A stretch of 64,000 bases of DNA from Dyella kyungheensis (GTDB lineage: Bacteria; Pseudomonadota; Gammaproteobacteria; Xanthomonadales; Rhodanobacteraceae). Both the position numbers and the translations under genes were made by a program. How positions within the stretch are numbered: position 1 is the stretch's first letter; each line of letters opens with the position of its first letter. A model generated the notes under the pieces. It searched no databases. It saw only the letters and a program-made list of their open reading frames with translations, and was not told the DNA's origin. This document shows positions 35,521 to 44,786 of the stretch, piece after piece. The stretch is taken from the NCBI RefSeq assembly GCF_016905005.1, contig NZ_JADIKC010000001.1, positions 62,001-126,000 on the forward strand. Direction: 5' to 3'.

Positions 35521-36795
35521 ATGCCCATGACCCCCACATCGCGCCCCGTCCGGCGCAGCCTGCCATTCCTGCTGGCGGGCGTGTCGATGATCGGTCCGTT
35601 CTCGATCGACGCCGTGTTCCCGGCGTTTCCGCTGATCGGCGACCGCTTTGGGGTGGACAGCACCGGGCTGCAGCAGATGATCAGCACCTACCTGATCACC
35701 TATGCCGTGATGAGCCTGTTCCACGGCGCCATTTCCGATGCCGTCGGCCGCAAGCCGGTGATCGTCACCGGCATGCTGGTGTATGCGCTGGCCTCCGCGG
35801 GCGCGGCGCTGTCCACCTCGTACCCGATGCTGCTCAGTTGCCGCGCCTTGCAGGGCGTCTGCGCCGGTGCGGGTCTGGTGGTGGGCCGCGCCATCGTCCG
35901 CGACAGCCTGGAGGGACCCGCGGCACAACAGATGATGTCGCGCGTGATGCTGATCTTCAGCATCGCGCCGGTGATCGCGCCGATCGTGGGCGCGCAGCTG
36001 TTGTTCCTCAACGGCTGGCACGGCATCTTCTGGGTGCTGCTGGGCTTCACGCTGATGCTGGCGCTGGCCTTGATGGTATTCCTCGACGAAACCCATCCGG
36101 TCGCCGCACGCACGCCGTTTCGCGCGGGCACGCTGGTGCGCGGCTATGTGAATTTCGGCAAGGATCGACCGTTCTGGCCGTTGCTGATTTCCTGCTCGGT
36201 GAACTTCGCCGGGCTGTTTTTGTACATCTCCTCGGCGCCGCACATCATTCGCGATCTGCTGCATCTGTCCGCGCAGGGTTTCCCGTGGCTGTTCCTGCCG
36301 ACGGTGGCGGGCCTGATGACCGGTGCGTGGATATCGGGGCGCCTCGCCCATCGCCGCAGCGCGGCCTATACGGTGAACCTCGGCTACGGCTTCATGTTGC
36401 TGGCATGCGCCGCGCATCTGCTGATGGGGCTGGTCACCCGCGAGCCGCTGCTGCCCTGGTCGATGCTGCCGCTGGTGCTGCACGGCATCGGCGTGCAGAT
36501 CGCTTTTCCCACGCTCACGCTGTTGCTGCTGGACCGTTTTCCGCAGCGACGCGGCGGCGCCTCGTCGGTGCAGGCGTTTGGCAGCCTGCTGATGTGCGCG
36601 GTGGTAGCGGGCGTGCTGTCGCCGCTGCTGTCGGGCCACATGGTGTACCTGGCGCTGGGCGCCAGCGCGCTGACCTTGACCGGCTGGTTCGCCTGGCGTT
36701 GGTACGGACGCCTGACCCGGCAGCCCCGCGTACCGCATACCGCCACGGCCGAGGTGGATGTGGATCTGCAGACGGAAATCACCGAGCCGCGTTGA
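35521..36795 (+). CDS. Bcr/CflA-type multidrug efflux MFS transporter
   Basis: 424 residues, twelve predicted membrane helices, DHA1 family. Markers: SIDAVFPAFPLIGDRFGVD after helix 1, the motif A stretch GAISDAVGRKPVIVTGM, and GVCAGAGLVVGRAIVRD (motif C-like region with Arg). Bcr/CflA proteins pump bicyclomycin, chloramphenicol, sulfonamides or cysteine by proton antiport. It is a single gene reading away from the crcB unit, with no adjacent regulator. Confidence 0.92.
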   Translation: MPMTPTSRPVRRSLPFLLAGVSMIGPFSIDAVFPAFPLIGDRFGVDSTGLQQMISTYLITYAVMSLFHGAISDAVGRKPVIVTGMLVYALASAGAALSTSYPMLLSCRALQGVCAGAGLVVGRAIVRDSLEGPAAQQMMSRVMLIFSIAPVIAPIVGAQLLFLNGWHGIFWVLLGFTLMLALALMVFLDETHPVAARTPFRAGTLVRGYVNFGKDRPFWPLLISCSVNFAGLFLYISSAPHIIRDLLHLSAQGFPWLFLPTVAGLMTGAWISGRLAHRRSAAYTVNLGYGFMLLACAAHLLMGLVTREPLLPWSMLPLVLHGIGVQIAFPTLTLLLLDRFPQRRGGASSVQAFGSLLMCAVVAGVLSPLLSGHMVYLALGASALTLTGWFAWRWYGRLTRQPRVPHTATAEVDVDLQTEITEPR

Positions 36796-36818
36796 GCTGT
36801 CGACCGGTGTTTGAACAG

Positions 36819-36842
36819 GTGCGGGGCACGGCGGCCCCGCAC
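36819..36842. terminator. GC hairpin between convergent genes
   Basis: GTGCGGGG (36819-36826) pairs with CCCCGCAC (36835-36842) just after the MFS stop. There is no T-run, so termination efficiency is uncertain. Confidence 0.5.
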
Positions 36843-36850
36843 CATCGTCA

Positions 36851-38875
36851 TCAGTGCTCGTTGACCTGCAGCTTCTCCAGCAACAGATTGAGCTTGCCCT
36901 TCATGGCGTCTTCCGGTCGCGGGCCGTCCACGCCGTAGAAGGCGGTGTACAGCACTTCCGGTTTGGATTCCGCGCTGACCTGGGTGCCGCCGACGGTGCC
37001 GATGTAGGTCATGTCGTTTTCGCTGTACGGCACGCCGTCGTCCGGATGGCTGCGATGCACGATCTTGCCCCAGCGGTTGCGGAAGCTGTCGTCCAGGTCG
37101 TCCGACGGAGCCACGTGGCGATTGACCATCACATGCTCGGCATTGTCGAGGTTGGATTTCACTTCCACCTTGGAGACGTCCCACACGGTCTTGCCGTGAT
37201 CCTCGAAGTAGGACATGCCGAGCACCAGCTGGCTGTCCGCATCGATCTTCTGCAGCGACGGCGTATAGGCGAAACCGAGGCGCTTGGACTGGTACTTGAA
37301 GTCGTCGCCGTAGTTGAAGCGGATGGCGATGTCGGACAGCACGCTGGGCAGCAGCTCGGTGTTGGCCAGGAATTCCTTCCACTGCGCCAGCGTGCCGCTG
37401 TAGGACACGTCGACGAAGTTGGCCAAGGCCTGCATGTCGGCGATGTCCTCGTGCTCGGAGCGGTTGCTGGTCAGGCGGACCATCGCCGCGTAGCCATCGG
37501 GCACCGGCAGCAGGAAGGCGATCACCAGCTCGTTGTCGTACGCCATCGGCCATTCGCGGATCTGCCAGCGGCGCTGATAGTTGTCGGTGAAATTGCGTTG
37601 CAGCGACGGTGCGCCCAGCGAGGTGATCTTGATCGCTTCGCTGCCCACGCGCCGTTGCATCGGGGCGCCTTTCAGCACCAGGTCCATGAACAGCTTGGAG
37701 TCGCCGTACAGCTGTTTGCTGGTGACGTCGTCCGGCTTGCGCAGGTGGAACATCACCTGCTGTCCCACCGCCGCGCGGCCGATGTAGCCGTTGTGCGGAA
37801 GCACGGCCTTGTTCTCGTTGGCCTTGGCGCTCACCCAATTGCCGTTGCTGTTGCGGTGGAGCAGGGTGGGGAAGGCGTTGAGATCGGAATTGACGTGCAG
37901 CAGGCGGCTGGCGCCCTGGCCGTTGGGAAACATCGTGGCCGCGTTCTCGGCCAGCAGGTCATGCAGTTTCTGGTCGACGTCGGCGTTGTGCAGCTTCTGG
38001 TAGGTCGCGCTGAACTCGGCGAAGCTCTTGGGCAGCGGAAACTGCGCCTTGAACGGACCGGTGTGCTTGTCCTCGATCACATCGAGCTGGTAGCTCTCGC
38101 GCGTGTCGATGCTGGCCAGATTGGCGGGCGCGTTGAGCACCCGGTCGATCGGCAGCGCGTAATTGAGGTTTTCGTCCGGCGACTTCATCACCACGATGCC
38201 GATGACCTTGCCGTCCTTGTCCAGCAGCGGTCCGCCGCTGTTGCCGGGCGAGGCGGCGGCGGAGAAGCGCAGCCACTTCCAGCGGCCGTCCTGTTCCTCC
38301 GGCGTCTGCGAGGTGTAGAGGCCGTCGCGGATCACGATGCCCGTGCCCAGCGCATTGCCCACCGCGTAAACCACTTCGTTCAGGGCCGGCTGCGTGTTCA
38401 ACGCCAGCGGCGTCACCTTGGGCGGATCCTTCAGCGTGAACTCGACGAAGTCCTCATGCAGCGAGTAGCGGGTGACTTTGTCGATCGCATAGACATGGCC
38501 CGCGGCGTCGCGCAGGGCCGGCTCGCCCATCAGGCTGTCGATGCCCAGCGACAGCACGTGGCCGGCGGTCACGTAGCGGTTGTCGCCGATGGCGAACGCG
38601 GTGCCGACCGAGTAGTACTTGTCCGTGCGCTGCTGGTAGGGCAGCTGGTCGAACGGCAGCGGCTTCTCGTAGCTCAACGGATCCTTCACCGGCTTGAGAA
38701 TCACCACCTCGAAGGTGGCGCCTTGCACCTGCGGCAGCACCGCCGGGTCCATCGTCGCCGCATGCAGCGATGGCAACGCCATCCATGCCAGTGCGGCCAG
38801 CCACGCGGCAGGCCGCCACGCGCGCCGGGTTTTCGAAGTAAGCGCTTGCCGAGCACGGGTTGCCGGCTTGTCCAT
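36851..38875 (-). CDS. Large secreted trypsin-like serine protease
   Basis: 674 residues from ATG 38875. An N-terminal export signal (AAWLAALAWMALPSLHAA) is followed by an S1-fold protease domain with triad His106 (VTAGHV), Asp142 (EDFVEF) and Ser213 (SPGNSGGP). This resembles Deg/HtrA-type proteases in the core, but no PDZ domain is visible; the remaining 450 residues form an unfamiliar C-terminal region. The precise cleavage site and target are unknown. Periplasmic or secreted. Confidence 0.86.
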   Translation of the reverse strand: MDKPATRARQALTSKTRRAWRPAAWLAALAWMALPSLHAATMDPAVLPQVQGATFEVVILKPVKDPLSYEKPLPFDQLPYQQRTDKYYSVGTAFAIGDNRYVTAGHVLSLGIDSLMGEPALRDAAGHVYAIDKVTRYSLHEDFVEFTLKDPPKVTPLALNTQPALNEVVYAVGNALGTGIVIRDGLYTSQTPEEQDGRWKWLRFSAAASPGNSGGPLLDKDGKVIGIVVMKSPDENLNYALPIDRVLNAPANLASIDTRESYQLDVIEDKHTGPFKAQFPLPKSFAEFSATYQKLHNADVDQKLHDLLAENAATMFPNGQGASRLLHVNSDLNAFPTLLHRNSNGNWVSAKANENKAVLPHNGYIGRAAVGQQVMFHLRKPDDVTSKQLYGDSKLFMDLVLKGAPMQRRVGSEAIKITSLGAPSLQRNFTDNYQRRWQIREWPMAYDNELVIAFLLPVPDGYAAMVRLTSNRSEHEDIADMQALANFVDVSYSGTLAQWKEFLANTELLPSVLSDIAIRFNYGDDFKYQSKRLGFAYTPSLQKIDADSQLVLGMSYFEDHGKTVWDVSKVEVKSNLDNAEHVMVNRHVAPSDDLDDSFRNRWGKIVHRSHPDDGVPYSENDMTYIGTVGGTQVSAESKPEVLYTAFYGVDGPRPEDAMKGKLNLLLEKLQVNEH

Positions 38876-39069
38876 GTGCTGCCTCGTCTGATTGTCGGCG
38901 CGCTGTGGTGGCGCCATCCCCGGGTGCGGAACCCGTTGTTGGGTGAGTTTATCCAACGGCTTGCCGGTTGGAATGGTGTACGTCGTAAGTGATGGCAGTG
39001 CTTCGCGGCCGACTTTCGCCAAGTAAGCAGCGCAGGTTTAAGCTCCCTTGATCGATGGAGAGTCGCCCG

Positions 39070-39948
39070 ATGTCCGTTCCTCCCGCCGCCAGCACGGTGC
39101 ACCTGCCCCAGGGATCATGGGCCACGGTGCTGGACGGGCTGTGTGCGCTGTTTCCCCGTATCGACAGGAGCATGTGGGAAGACCGCTTTGCGCGCGGCCG
39201 GGTGCTCGACGAGGCGGGGCAGCCGCTGGCTGCCGGTACGCCGTACCGGGTGGGCTTGTGCGTGCGCTATTTCCGCGAAGTGGCGCAGGAACCGCCGATC
39301 CCGTTCCGCGAGACGCTGCTGCATGTGGATGCGCACCTGGTGGTGGTGGACAAGCCGCATTTTCTGCCGGTGACGCCCGCGGGCGGGTTCGTCGAGGAAA
39401 CCGTGCTGGCGCGGCTGACGCGGACCCTGGGCAATGCCGACCTGGTGCCCTTGCATCGCATCGACCGCCACACCGCCGGGCTGGTGATGTTTTCGGCCGA
39501 TCCCGCCAGTCGTGCGGCGTATCAGGCCTTGTTCCCCCAGCGGCGCATCCGCAAGAGCTATGAGGCGTGGGCGGCGCCGCTGCCGAATCTCTCCTTCCCG
39601 CAGGTGAGGCGTTCGCGCATCGCGGCGGGCGAGCCGTTCTTCCGCATGCAGGAGGTGGCGGGCGAGCCCAACAGCGAGACGCGCATCGACGTGCTGGAAC
39701 GCCACGCCGCGCACTGGCGCTATGCGCTGGAGCCGGTCACCGGCAAGAAGCACCAGTTGCGCGTGCACATGGCGGGGCTGGGTGCGCCGATCCTGCACGA
39801 TCCGTTCTATCCCGAGCTACCCGAGCCGCAGCCCGACGATCATGCGCGACCGCTGCAATTGCTGGCGCGGAGGCTGGCTTTTGTCGATCCGCTGAGCGGC
39901 CAGCCGCGGGAGTTCGTCAGCGAGCTGGCGCTGCTCTCGCTCGAATGA
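39070..39948 (+). CDS. RluA-family RNA pseudouridine synthase
   Basis: 292 residues from ATG 39070 (GGAG 8 nt upstream). The catalytic motif HRIDRHTAGLVMF carries the essential Asp, preceded by VVVDKPHFLPVTP, and followed by the RIRKSYEAW and KKHQLRVHMAGLG segments. RluA-type enzymes convert uridines in 23S rRNA or tRNA. The exact site cannot be read from sequence. An S4-like N-terminal domain is reduced (SMWEDRFARGRVLDEAGQ). Confidence 0.92.
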   Translation: MSVPPAASTVHLPQGSWATVLDGLCALFPRIDRSMWEDRFARGRVLDEAGQPLAAGTPYRVGLCVRYFREVAQEPPIPFRETLLHVDAHLVVVDKPHFLPVTPAGGFVEETVLARLTRTLGNADLVPLHRIDRHTAGLVMFSADPASRAAYQALFPQRRIRKSYEAWAAPLPNLSFPQVRRSRIAAGEPFFRMQEVAGEPNSETRIDVLERHAAHWRYALEPVTGKKHQLRVHMAGLGAPILHDPFYPELPEPQPDDHARPLQLLARRLAFVDPLSGQPREFVSELALLSLE

Positions 39949-40000
39949 GTCGCAGGTCCAGGCGGTAATATAGCCAGCCCCTTCCAGGACCGACCGGCCG

Positions 40001-41068
40001 ATGCCTGTCTCTTTCTCTCCCGCAGCCCACGACGCGGCGCTGGAGGCCATCTTCGTGCCCTTTGCATCGGGCGAGCTGACGCTGCCTGCCGATGGCCGCG
40101 TGCTGTTCCTGCGCGCCCGCGACGGCTTCCGGCTGCGCGAGATGGCGCAAAAGCAGTGGGTGTGCGAGCAAAGCTTCAAGCCGTTCGCCGAGGCACTGGA
40201 GCGCAGCGGTCTCACCGTCGCCTCGCCCGGTGCCAGCGAGCCGTTCCCCATGGTGCTGGTATTGCCGCCGCGTCAGCGCGACGAGGCGCGCGCGCTGTTT
40301 GCGCACGCCTTGCAGCGGACCTCGGCTGGCGGCGTGGTGCTGGTGGCCGTGCCCAATGCGGAAGGCGCCAAGTCCGCCGAGGGCGATCTGGCTAGTCTGG
40401 CTGGGCCGCTCAGCCATCTTTCCAAGCACAAATGCCGCGTGTTCTGGACCCAGCCGCTAGGCGCGCAGCTCGATCGCGAACTGCTGGAAAGCTGGGCATC
40501 GCTGGATACGCCGCGGCTCAGCCCGGCCGGCTATGTGAGTCGCCCCGGCCTGTTCGCCTGGGATCGCGTGGATACCGCTTCGGCCTTGCTGGCGGCTTGT
40601 TTGCCCACGGATTTGCACGGCAGCGTGGCGGACCTGGGCGCCGGCTACGGTTATTTGTCGGCCCAGCTGCTGGCGCGTTGCCCGGCGGTATCGTCGATCG
40701 ATCTGTTCGAAGCCGAGGCGCGCGCGCTGGAACCGGCGCGACAGAACCTGGATCGCGCGCAGCGCGAACATGCGCGTGCCGCAACGTATGCGCTGCACTG
40801 GCACGACGTCACGCAAGGCTTGCCGCGACGCTACGACGCCATCGTCAGCAATCCGCCATTTCACCAGGGGCGCGCCGATCTTCCCGAACTCGGGCGCGCC
40901 TTCATCGATGTCGCCGCCGACGCGCTGCTGCCACACGGCAGGCTCTGGCTGGTGGCCAATCGGCATCTTCCCTACGAGGCCACGCTGGCCGCACGTTTCA
41001 ACGAGGTACGCACGGTGGTAACGCAGGACGGATTCAAAGTGATCGAAGCACGCGGAGTGCGCGCATGA
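40001..41068 (+). CDS. rsmC: 16S rRNA m2G1207 methyltransferase, RsmC-like
   Basis: 355 residues. Duplicated Rossmann domains as in RsmC: a degenerate N-terminal copy (about 1-165) and a C-terminal catalytic copy with SAM motif VADLGAGYGYLSAQLL and the amino-methylating motif NPPFHQG. It methylates the exocyclic N2 of a guanine in 16S rRNA. The stop overlaps the start of the rsuA-type gene (ATGA), so these rRNA-modification genes are coupled. Confidence 0.9.
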   Translation: MPVSFSPAAHDAALEAIFVPFASGELTLPADGRVLFLRARDGFRLREMAQKQWVCEQSFKPFAEALERSGLTVASPGASEPFPMVLVLPPRQRDEARALFAHALQRTSAGGVVLVAVPNAEGAKSAEGDLASLAGPLSHLSKHKCRVFWTQPLGAQLDRELLESWASLDTPRLSPAGYVSRPGLFAWDRVDTASALLAACLPTDLHGSVADLGAGYGYLSAQLLARCPAVSSIDLFEAEARALEPARQNLDRAQREHARAATYALHWHDVTQGLPRRYDAIVSNPPFHQGRADLPELGRAFIDVAADALLPHGRLWLVANRHLPYEATLAARFNEVRTVVTQDGFKVIEARGVRA

Positions 41069-41778
41069 AACTGGTCAAGCTGATCGCCAACCTGGGCTAT
41101 GGCAGCCGCAAGGAAGTGACGTTGATGTTTCGCGAAGGCCGCATCACCGACCCCGATGGCGAGGTGCTGTACGCGGACGACAAGGTGCCGCACGAACACA
41201 TCCGCATCGACGAGGAGCCGCTCGATCCACCCGCCGGCATGGTGCTGGCGATGTACAAGCCACTGGGCGCGACCTGTTCGCGCAAGGACATCGGGCGGGT
41301 GGTCTACGACCTGCTGCCGCCGCGCTATCGCGTGCGCGATCCGGCGTTGTCCACGGTGGGACGACTCGATCGCGATACCTCGGGCCTGTTGTTGTTCACC
41401 GACGACGGCGCGTTGCTGCACCGGATCATTTCGCCCAAGGCGCGCGTGGCGAAAGTATACGAAGCCACGTTGGCGAACGACTTGCGCGGCGACGAAGGCG
41501 TGCTGTTCGCCAGCGGCAGCATGATGCTGGAATCGGAAACCGATCCGTTGGAACCGGTGACGCTCGAAGTGCTGGAACCGCGCCGTGCGCGAGTGACGCT
41601 CACCGAGGGTCGCTACCACCAGGTACGACGCATGTTCGCCGCGGTGGGCAACCACGTCGAAGCGCTGTCGAGGATTTCGGTGGGGGCTCTGACGCTCGAA
41701 GGTCTGCAGCCAGGGGAATGGCGAGCGCTTGAAGAACAGGAGATCGCGCGCATCTTTGCATCGCCGGCGGGCGGTTGA
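41065..41778 (+). CDS. rsuA: 16S rRNA pseudouridine synthase, RsuA type
   Basis: 237 residues. An S4 domain (KLVKLIANLGYGSRKEVTLM, about 1-60) binds RNA and the synthase domain follows: MVLAMYKPLGATCS, GRLDRDTSGLLLFTDDG with the catalytic Asp, and EGRYHQVRRMFAAVGNHVEAL. This matches the RsuA/RluB/E/F group and is closest to RsuA, which modifies U516 of 16S rRNA. Its ATG overlaps the rsmC stop. Confidence 0.92.
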   Translation: MKLVKLIANLGYGSRKEVTLMFREGRITDPDGEVLYADDKVPHEHIRIDEEPLDPPAGMVLAMYKPLGATCSRKDIGRVVYDLLPPRYRVRDPALSTVGRLDRDTSGLLLFTDDGALLHRIISPKARVAKVYEATLANDLRGDEGVLFASGSMMLESETDPLEPVTLEVLEPRRARVTLTEGRYHQVRRMFAAVGNHVEALSRISVGALTLEGLQPGEWRALEEQEIARIFASPAGG

Positions 41779-42230
41779 TGCGCGCGGGAAATCGCGAAGT
41801 TTTAACCGAACGGATGCTCGCGGCGTCGGGCGAGTTCGTCCTCGCGTCGAGAATGAGCGCCAGGTTGCCAGGACACCAGCTGAAAAGCGCTGCGATCCTG
41901 ATGGTGGCTATGAGGGACGTCCGACGTGTCCCGATGGTTCAGCATCCCTGCTACCAGCTGCATTCCGCGCTCGATGGCGGAACGTGCAAGAAGCATGTGC
42001 ATGTGTCGACTCCGGGCCACCCCTGCGTGGCCGTTCAGGGCACATATAAGCAGCTTCACACGCGATACACAAATGCCAATAGCTACTGAATTTTGGCGTA
42101 AGTTTGTCTTAAGCGAAGTCGTCATCTTCACAAAAGTGAACCACGCAATGTTCTGCGATTTCAGCGCGGGCAAACGACGTTTCCCTCGCGATGACAGCGC
42201 TGCCAATCCAGCTTTTTGCAGGACCCAAAC
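41779..42230. other. 452-bp gap before selO; no gene recognised
   Basis: A 104-codon frame across 41775-42089 has no family resemblance and no ribosome site. Base composition shifts to AT-rich from about 42,040 to 42,160 (CACATATAAGCAGC, GAATTTTGGCGTAAG, TTTGTCTTAAGCG), compatible with a promoter for selO. GGGACGTCCGACGTGTCCC near 41,915 could form a small hairpin. I see no further feature. Confidence 0.5.
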
Positions 42231-43790
42231 ATGCCGCAGTTGATCTTCGATAACGCCTTCGCGCGCGACTTGCCGGGAGATCCGGAGCAGGGACCGCGTC
42301 AGCGCCAGGTTCTGGGTGCCCTCTACTCTCACGTCCGGCCCACCCCGGTGGCCGCGCCGCGCGTCGTGGCGTGGTCCGCGGAAATGGCGCGGGCGCTGGG
42401 TTTGGATGAGGCGGACATGGAAAGCACCGAACTCGCCCAGGTGCTCGGTGGAAACGCCCTGCTCGAAGGCATGACGCCTTTCGCCGCCAATTACGGCGGT
42501 CACCAGTTCGGCGTCTGGGCCGATCAACTGGGCGATGGACGCGCCATTTCGCTGGGCGAGGCGATCACTGGCGATGGTCATCGCTGGGAACTCCAGCTCA
42601 AGGGGGCAGGACGTACGCCGTATTCGCGCGGTGCGGATGGACGCGCGGTCCTGCGTTCGTCGATCCGAGAATTTCTCTGCAGCGAAGCGATGCACCATCT
42701 GGGCGTGCCGACGACGCGCGCACTCAGCCTGGTGGTGACAGGCGACGCGGTGGTGCGCGACATGTTCTACGACGGTCATCCGCAGGAGGAGCCGGGTGCC
42801 ATCGTCTGCCGTGTGGCGCCGTCGTTCATCCGCTTCGGCAATTTCGAATTGCCGGCCGCGCGCGGCGACATCGCACTGTTGCGCCAACTGGTCGACTTCA
42901 CCATGGCGCGCGATTTCCCTCAATTGCAGGGCGAAGGCGAGTCTCTTTACGCCGCGTGGTTCGCACAGGTGTGCGAGCGTACGGCGCAGATGGTGGCGCA
43001 GTGGATGCGCGTGGGTTTCGTGCATGGCGTCATGAACACGGACAACATGTCCATCCTCGGTCTCACCATCGACTACGGTCCGTACGGCTGGGTCGACAAC
43101 TTCGATCCGGAGTGGACACCCAACACCACCGACGCAGGTCGTCGCCGCTATCGTTTCGGCCAGCAACCGAACGTGGCCTGGTGGAACCTGAGTCGACTCG
43201 CGATGGCGTTGGCACCGCTGTTCAGCGGCACCGAGCCGTTGCAGGCGGGCCTCGATCGCTATGCGGCGGTCTACGCCGAGGCGGACCGTGCCAGCATCGC
43301 CGCGAAACTGGGTTTTTCAGCGTGCGAGGACGGCGATGTGGAGCGCATGCGCGAACTCCATGCCCTGCTCGCCGATGCCGAAGTCGACATGACCTTGTTC
43401 TTCCGTGCGTTGGCGGAGGTGGATCCGGCGCAGCCTTCGTTGGCGCCGCTGCTCGATGCGTTCTACGACGAGGCCAAGCGGCAGGCGTTCGAACCCGCTT
43501 TTCAGGCGTGGCTCGAAAGTTACGCGGCACGTGCGCGCAGCGATGCGCTTTCCAACGAGCAACGGCGCACGCGCATGCGTCTGGCGAACCCGCGCTATGT
43601 GATGCGCAACTACCTTGCGCAGGAAGCGATCGATCGCGCGACGCAGGGCGATTACGCCGGCATCCACGAATTGCTCGAGGTCATGCGCCGCCCGTACGAC
43701 GATCAACCGGGCCGCGAACGCTACGCGCAGAAACGGCCGGCCTGGGCCGCGCACAAGGCCGGCTGTTCCATGCTCTCGTGCAGTTCGTGA
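42231..43790 (+). CDS. selO: SelO-type protein adenylyltransferase
   Basis: 519 residues. SelO is a pseudokinase that transfers AMP to Ser, Thr or Tyr of redox proteins. Recognised segments: [39 protein letters not shown], the [20 protein letters not shown] block and [20 protein letters not shown] with catalytic Asp/Asn. The C-terminal CSMLSCSS has Cys where eukaryotic homologues carry selenocysteine. It faces trxC with the stop codons 6 nt apart; both concern thiol redox control. Confidence 0.95.
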   Translation: MPQLIFDNAFARDLPGDPEQGPRQRQVLGALYSHVRPTPVAAPRVVAWSAEMARALGLDEADMESTELAQVLGGNALLEGMTPFAANYGGHQFGVWADQLGDGRAISLGEAITGDGHRWELQLKGAGRTPYSRGADGRAVLRSSIREFLCSEAMHHLGVPTTRALSLVVTGDAVVRDMFYDGHPQEEPGAIVCRVAPSFIRFGNFELPAARGDIALLRQLVDFTMARDFPQLQGEGESLYAAWFAQVCERTAQMVAQWMRVGFVHGVMNTDNMSILGLTIDYGPYGWVDNFDPEWTPNTTDAGRRRYRFGQQPNVAWWNLSRLAMALAPLFSGTEPLQAGLDRYAAVYAEADRASIAAKLGFSACEDGDVERMRELHALLADAEVDMTLFFRALAEVDPAQPSLAPLLDAFYDEAKRQAFEPAFQAWLESYAARARSDALSNEQRRTRMRLANPRYVMRNYLAQEAIDRATQGDYAGIHELLEVMRRPYDDQPGRERYAQKRPAWAAHKAGCSMLSCSS

Positions 43791-43796
43791 GTTGCT

Positions 43797-44234
43797 TCAG
43801 CGCAGCGCGTTGGCGAGGAACTGGCGCAGCTGCATGCCGTTGAGCGCGCCCGCCTGGCGCGCGACTTCCTTGCCGTTGCGCAACACCAGCAACGTGGGAA
43901 TGCTGCGGATGCCGAAGCGCTGCGCCAACGCCGGTTGTGCTTCGGTATCGACCTTGGCCAGCCGCAGCTGCGGCTCCAGGCTGGCCGCCGCTTCGGCGAA
44001 CACCGGCGCAAAACTCAGGCAGGGTCCGCACCAGGGTGCCCAGAAATCGATCACCACGGGCAGCTCGCCGCGCCCTGCCACGGCATCGAAGTTGCCGGCG
44101 GTCAGTGCCACCGGTTTGCCCTCGAACAGCGGCTGCTTGCAGCGGCCGCACACGGGATGTTGACCGAGACGGTCTTCAGGCACGCGATTCAAGGCTGCAC
44201 AGTGGGGGCAGGGGATGCTCAACGGAGTGGACAT
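43797..44234 (-). CDS. trxC: Thioredoxin 2 (zinc-binding)
   Basis: 145 residues. TrxC has an N-terminal zinc ribbon (Cys9-Pro-His-Cys12 and Cys29-Gly-Arg-Cys32) and a thioredoxin domain with active site Trp68-Cys69-Gly-Pro-Cys72 (FWAPWCGPC). It reduces cytosolic disulfides and is typically an oxidative-stress thioredoxin. The cis-Pro loop is in GIRSIPTLLVL. Convergent with selO. Confidence 0.96.
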   Translation of the reverse strand: MSTPLSIPCPHCAALNRVPEDRLGQHPVCGRCKQPLFEGKPVALTAGNFDAVAGRGELPVVIDFWAPWCGPCLSFAPVFAEAAASLEPQLRLAKVDTEAQPALAQRFGIRSIPTLLVLRNGKEVARQAGALNGMQLRQFLANALR

Positions 44235-44308
44235 GGCAGGCCTCGGTGGCCAAAACTCGATGCAGCATCAGATGGTGTCCGTCGCGCCGCTAAACAAGGA
44301 GGCCGAAC

Positions 44309-44776
44309 GTGCAGGGCCTGGATAGCAGGAACTCGACGGGCCGATGGCTCGCCCTGCTGGCGGGCGCTAGCTGGACCCTGCCCAACAGCCTGCTGGGCCT
44401 GCTTGCGGGCCTGGCGTGCATGCCGTGGGGTGCGCGGCCGCAATGGCGCCGCGGGGAATGGGCGCTGGCCTTCCGGCGCATGCCTCATCGGGGCAGCGGC
44501 GGAGCGCTCACCCTGGGCAACGTGATCCTGTATTCCTGCGACGAGCTCGATACGCCGTGCTTCACCTATGCGCATCGCGCGGGACATCGCAGCGAGCCGC
44601 GCATTTCATTGGCGGACCATGAGCGCGCGCATGTCTACCAGTACATGGTGCTGGGACCGTTGTTTCTGCCGCTGTACGCGCTGTGCGGCGGCATCAGCGT
44701 GCGAAACCGTTTCGAGCGCGCCGCGGATCGCTACGCGCAACACCGCGCCGGCTGGTGGCCTTGGCCGATGGCGTGA
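44309..44776 (+). CDS. Small membrane protein with HExxH motif
   Basis: 155 residues from GTG 44309, with a perfect AAGGAGG 6 nt upstream. An N-terminal hydrophobic segment (WTLPNSLLGLLAGLACMPWG) and a second one after the motif (VLGPLFLPLYALCGGI) suggest membrane attachment. Between them is HERAH (His104-Glu105-x-x-His108), then RFERAAD with Glu136: this is the zinc-binding signature of gluzincin-type peptidases. I recall similar uncharacterised proteins with a HERxHVRQ pattern in other bacteria. The protease function is inference. Confidence 0.78.
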   Translation: MQGLDSRNSTGRWLALLAGASWTLPNSLLGLLAGLACMPWGARPQWRRGEWALAFRRMPHRGSGGALTLGNVILYSCDELDTPCFTYAHRAGHRSEPRISLADHERAHVYQYMVLGPLFLPLYALCGGISVRNRFERAADRYAQHRAGWWPWPMA

Positions 44777-44786
44777 AAGACCGCGC

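Noticed and set aside
36854-38992. 712-residue frame opposite the serine protease
   Set aside because: Antisense of a gene with a full catalytic triad and export signal; composition unlike a real protein.
41775-42089. 104-codon frame in the gap before selO
   Set aside because: No ribosome site, overlaps the rsuA-type stop, and no recognisable sequence pattern.
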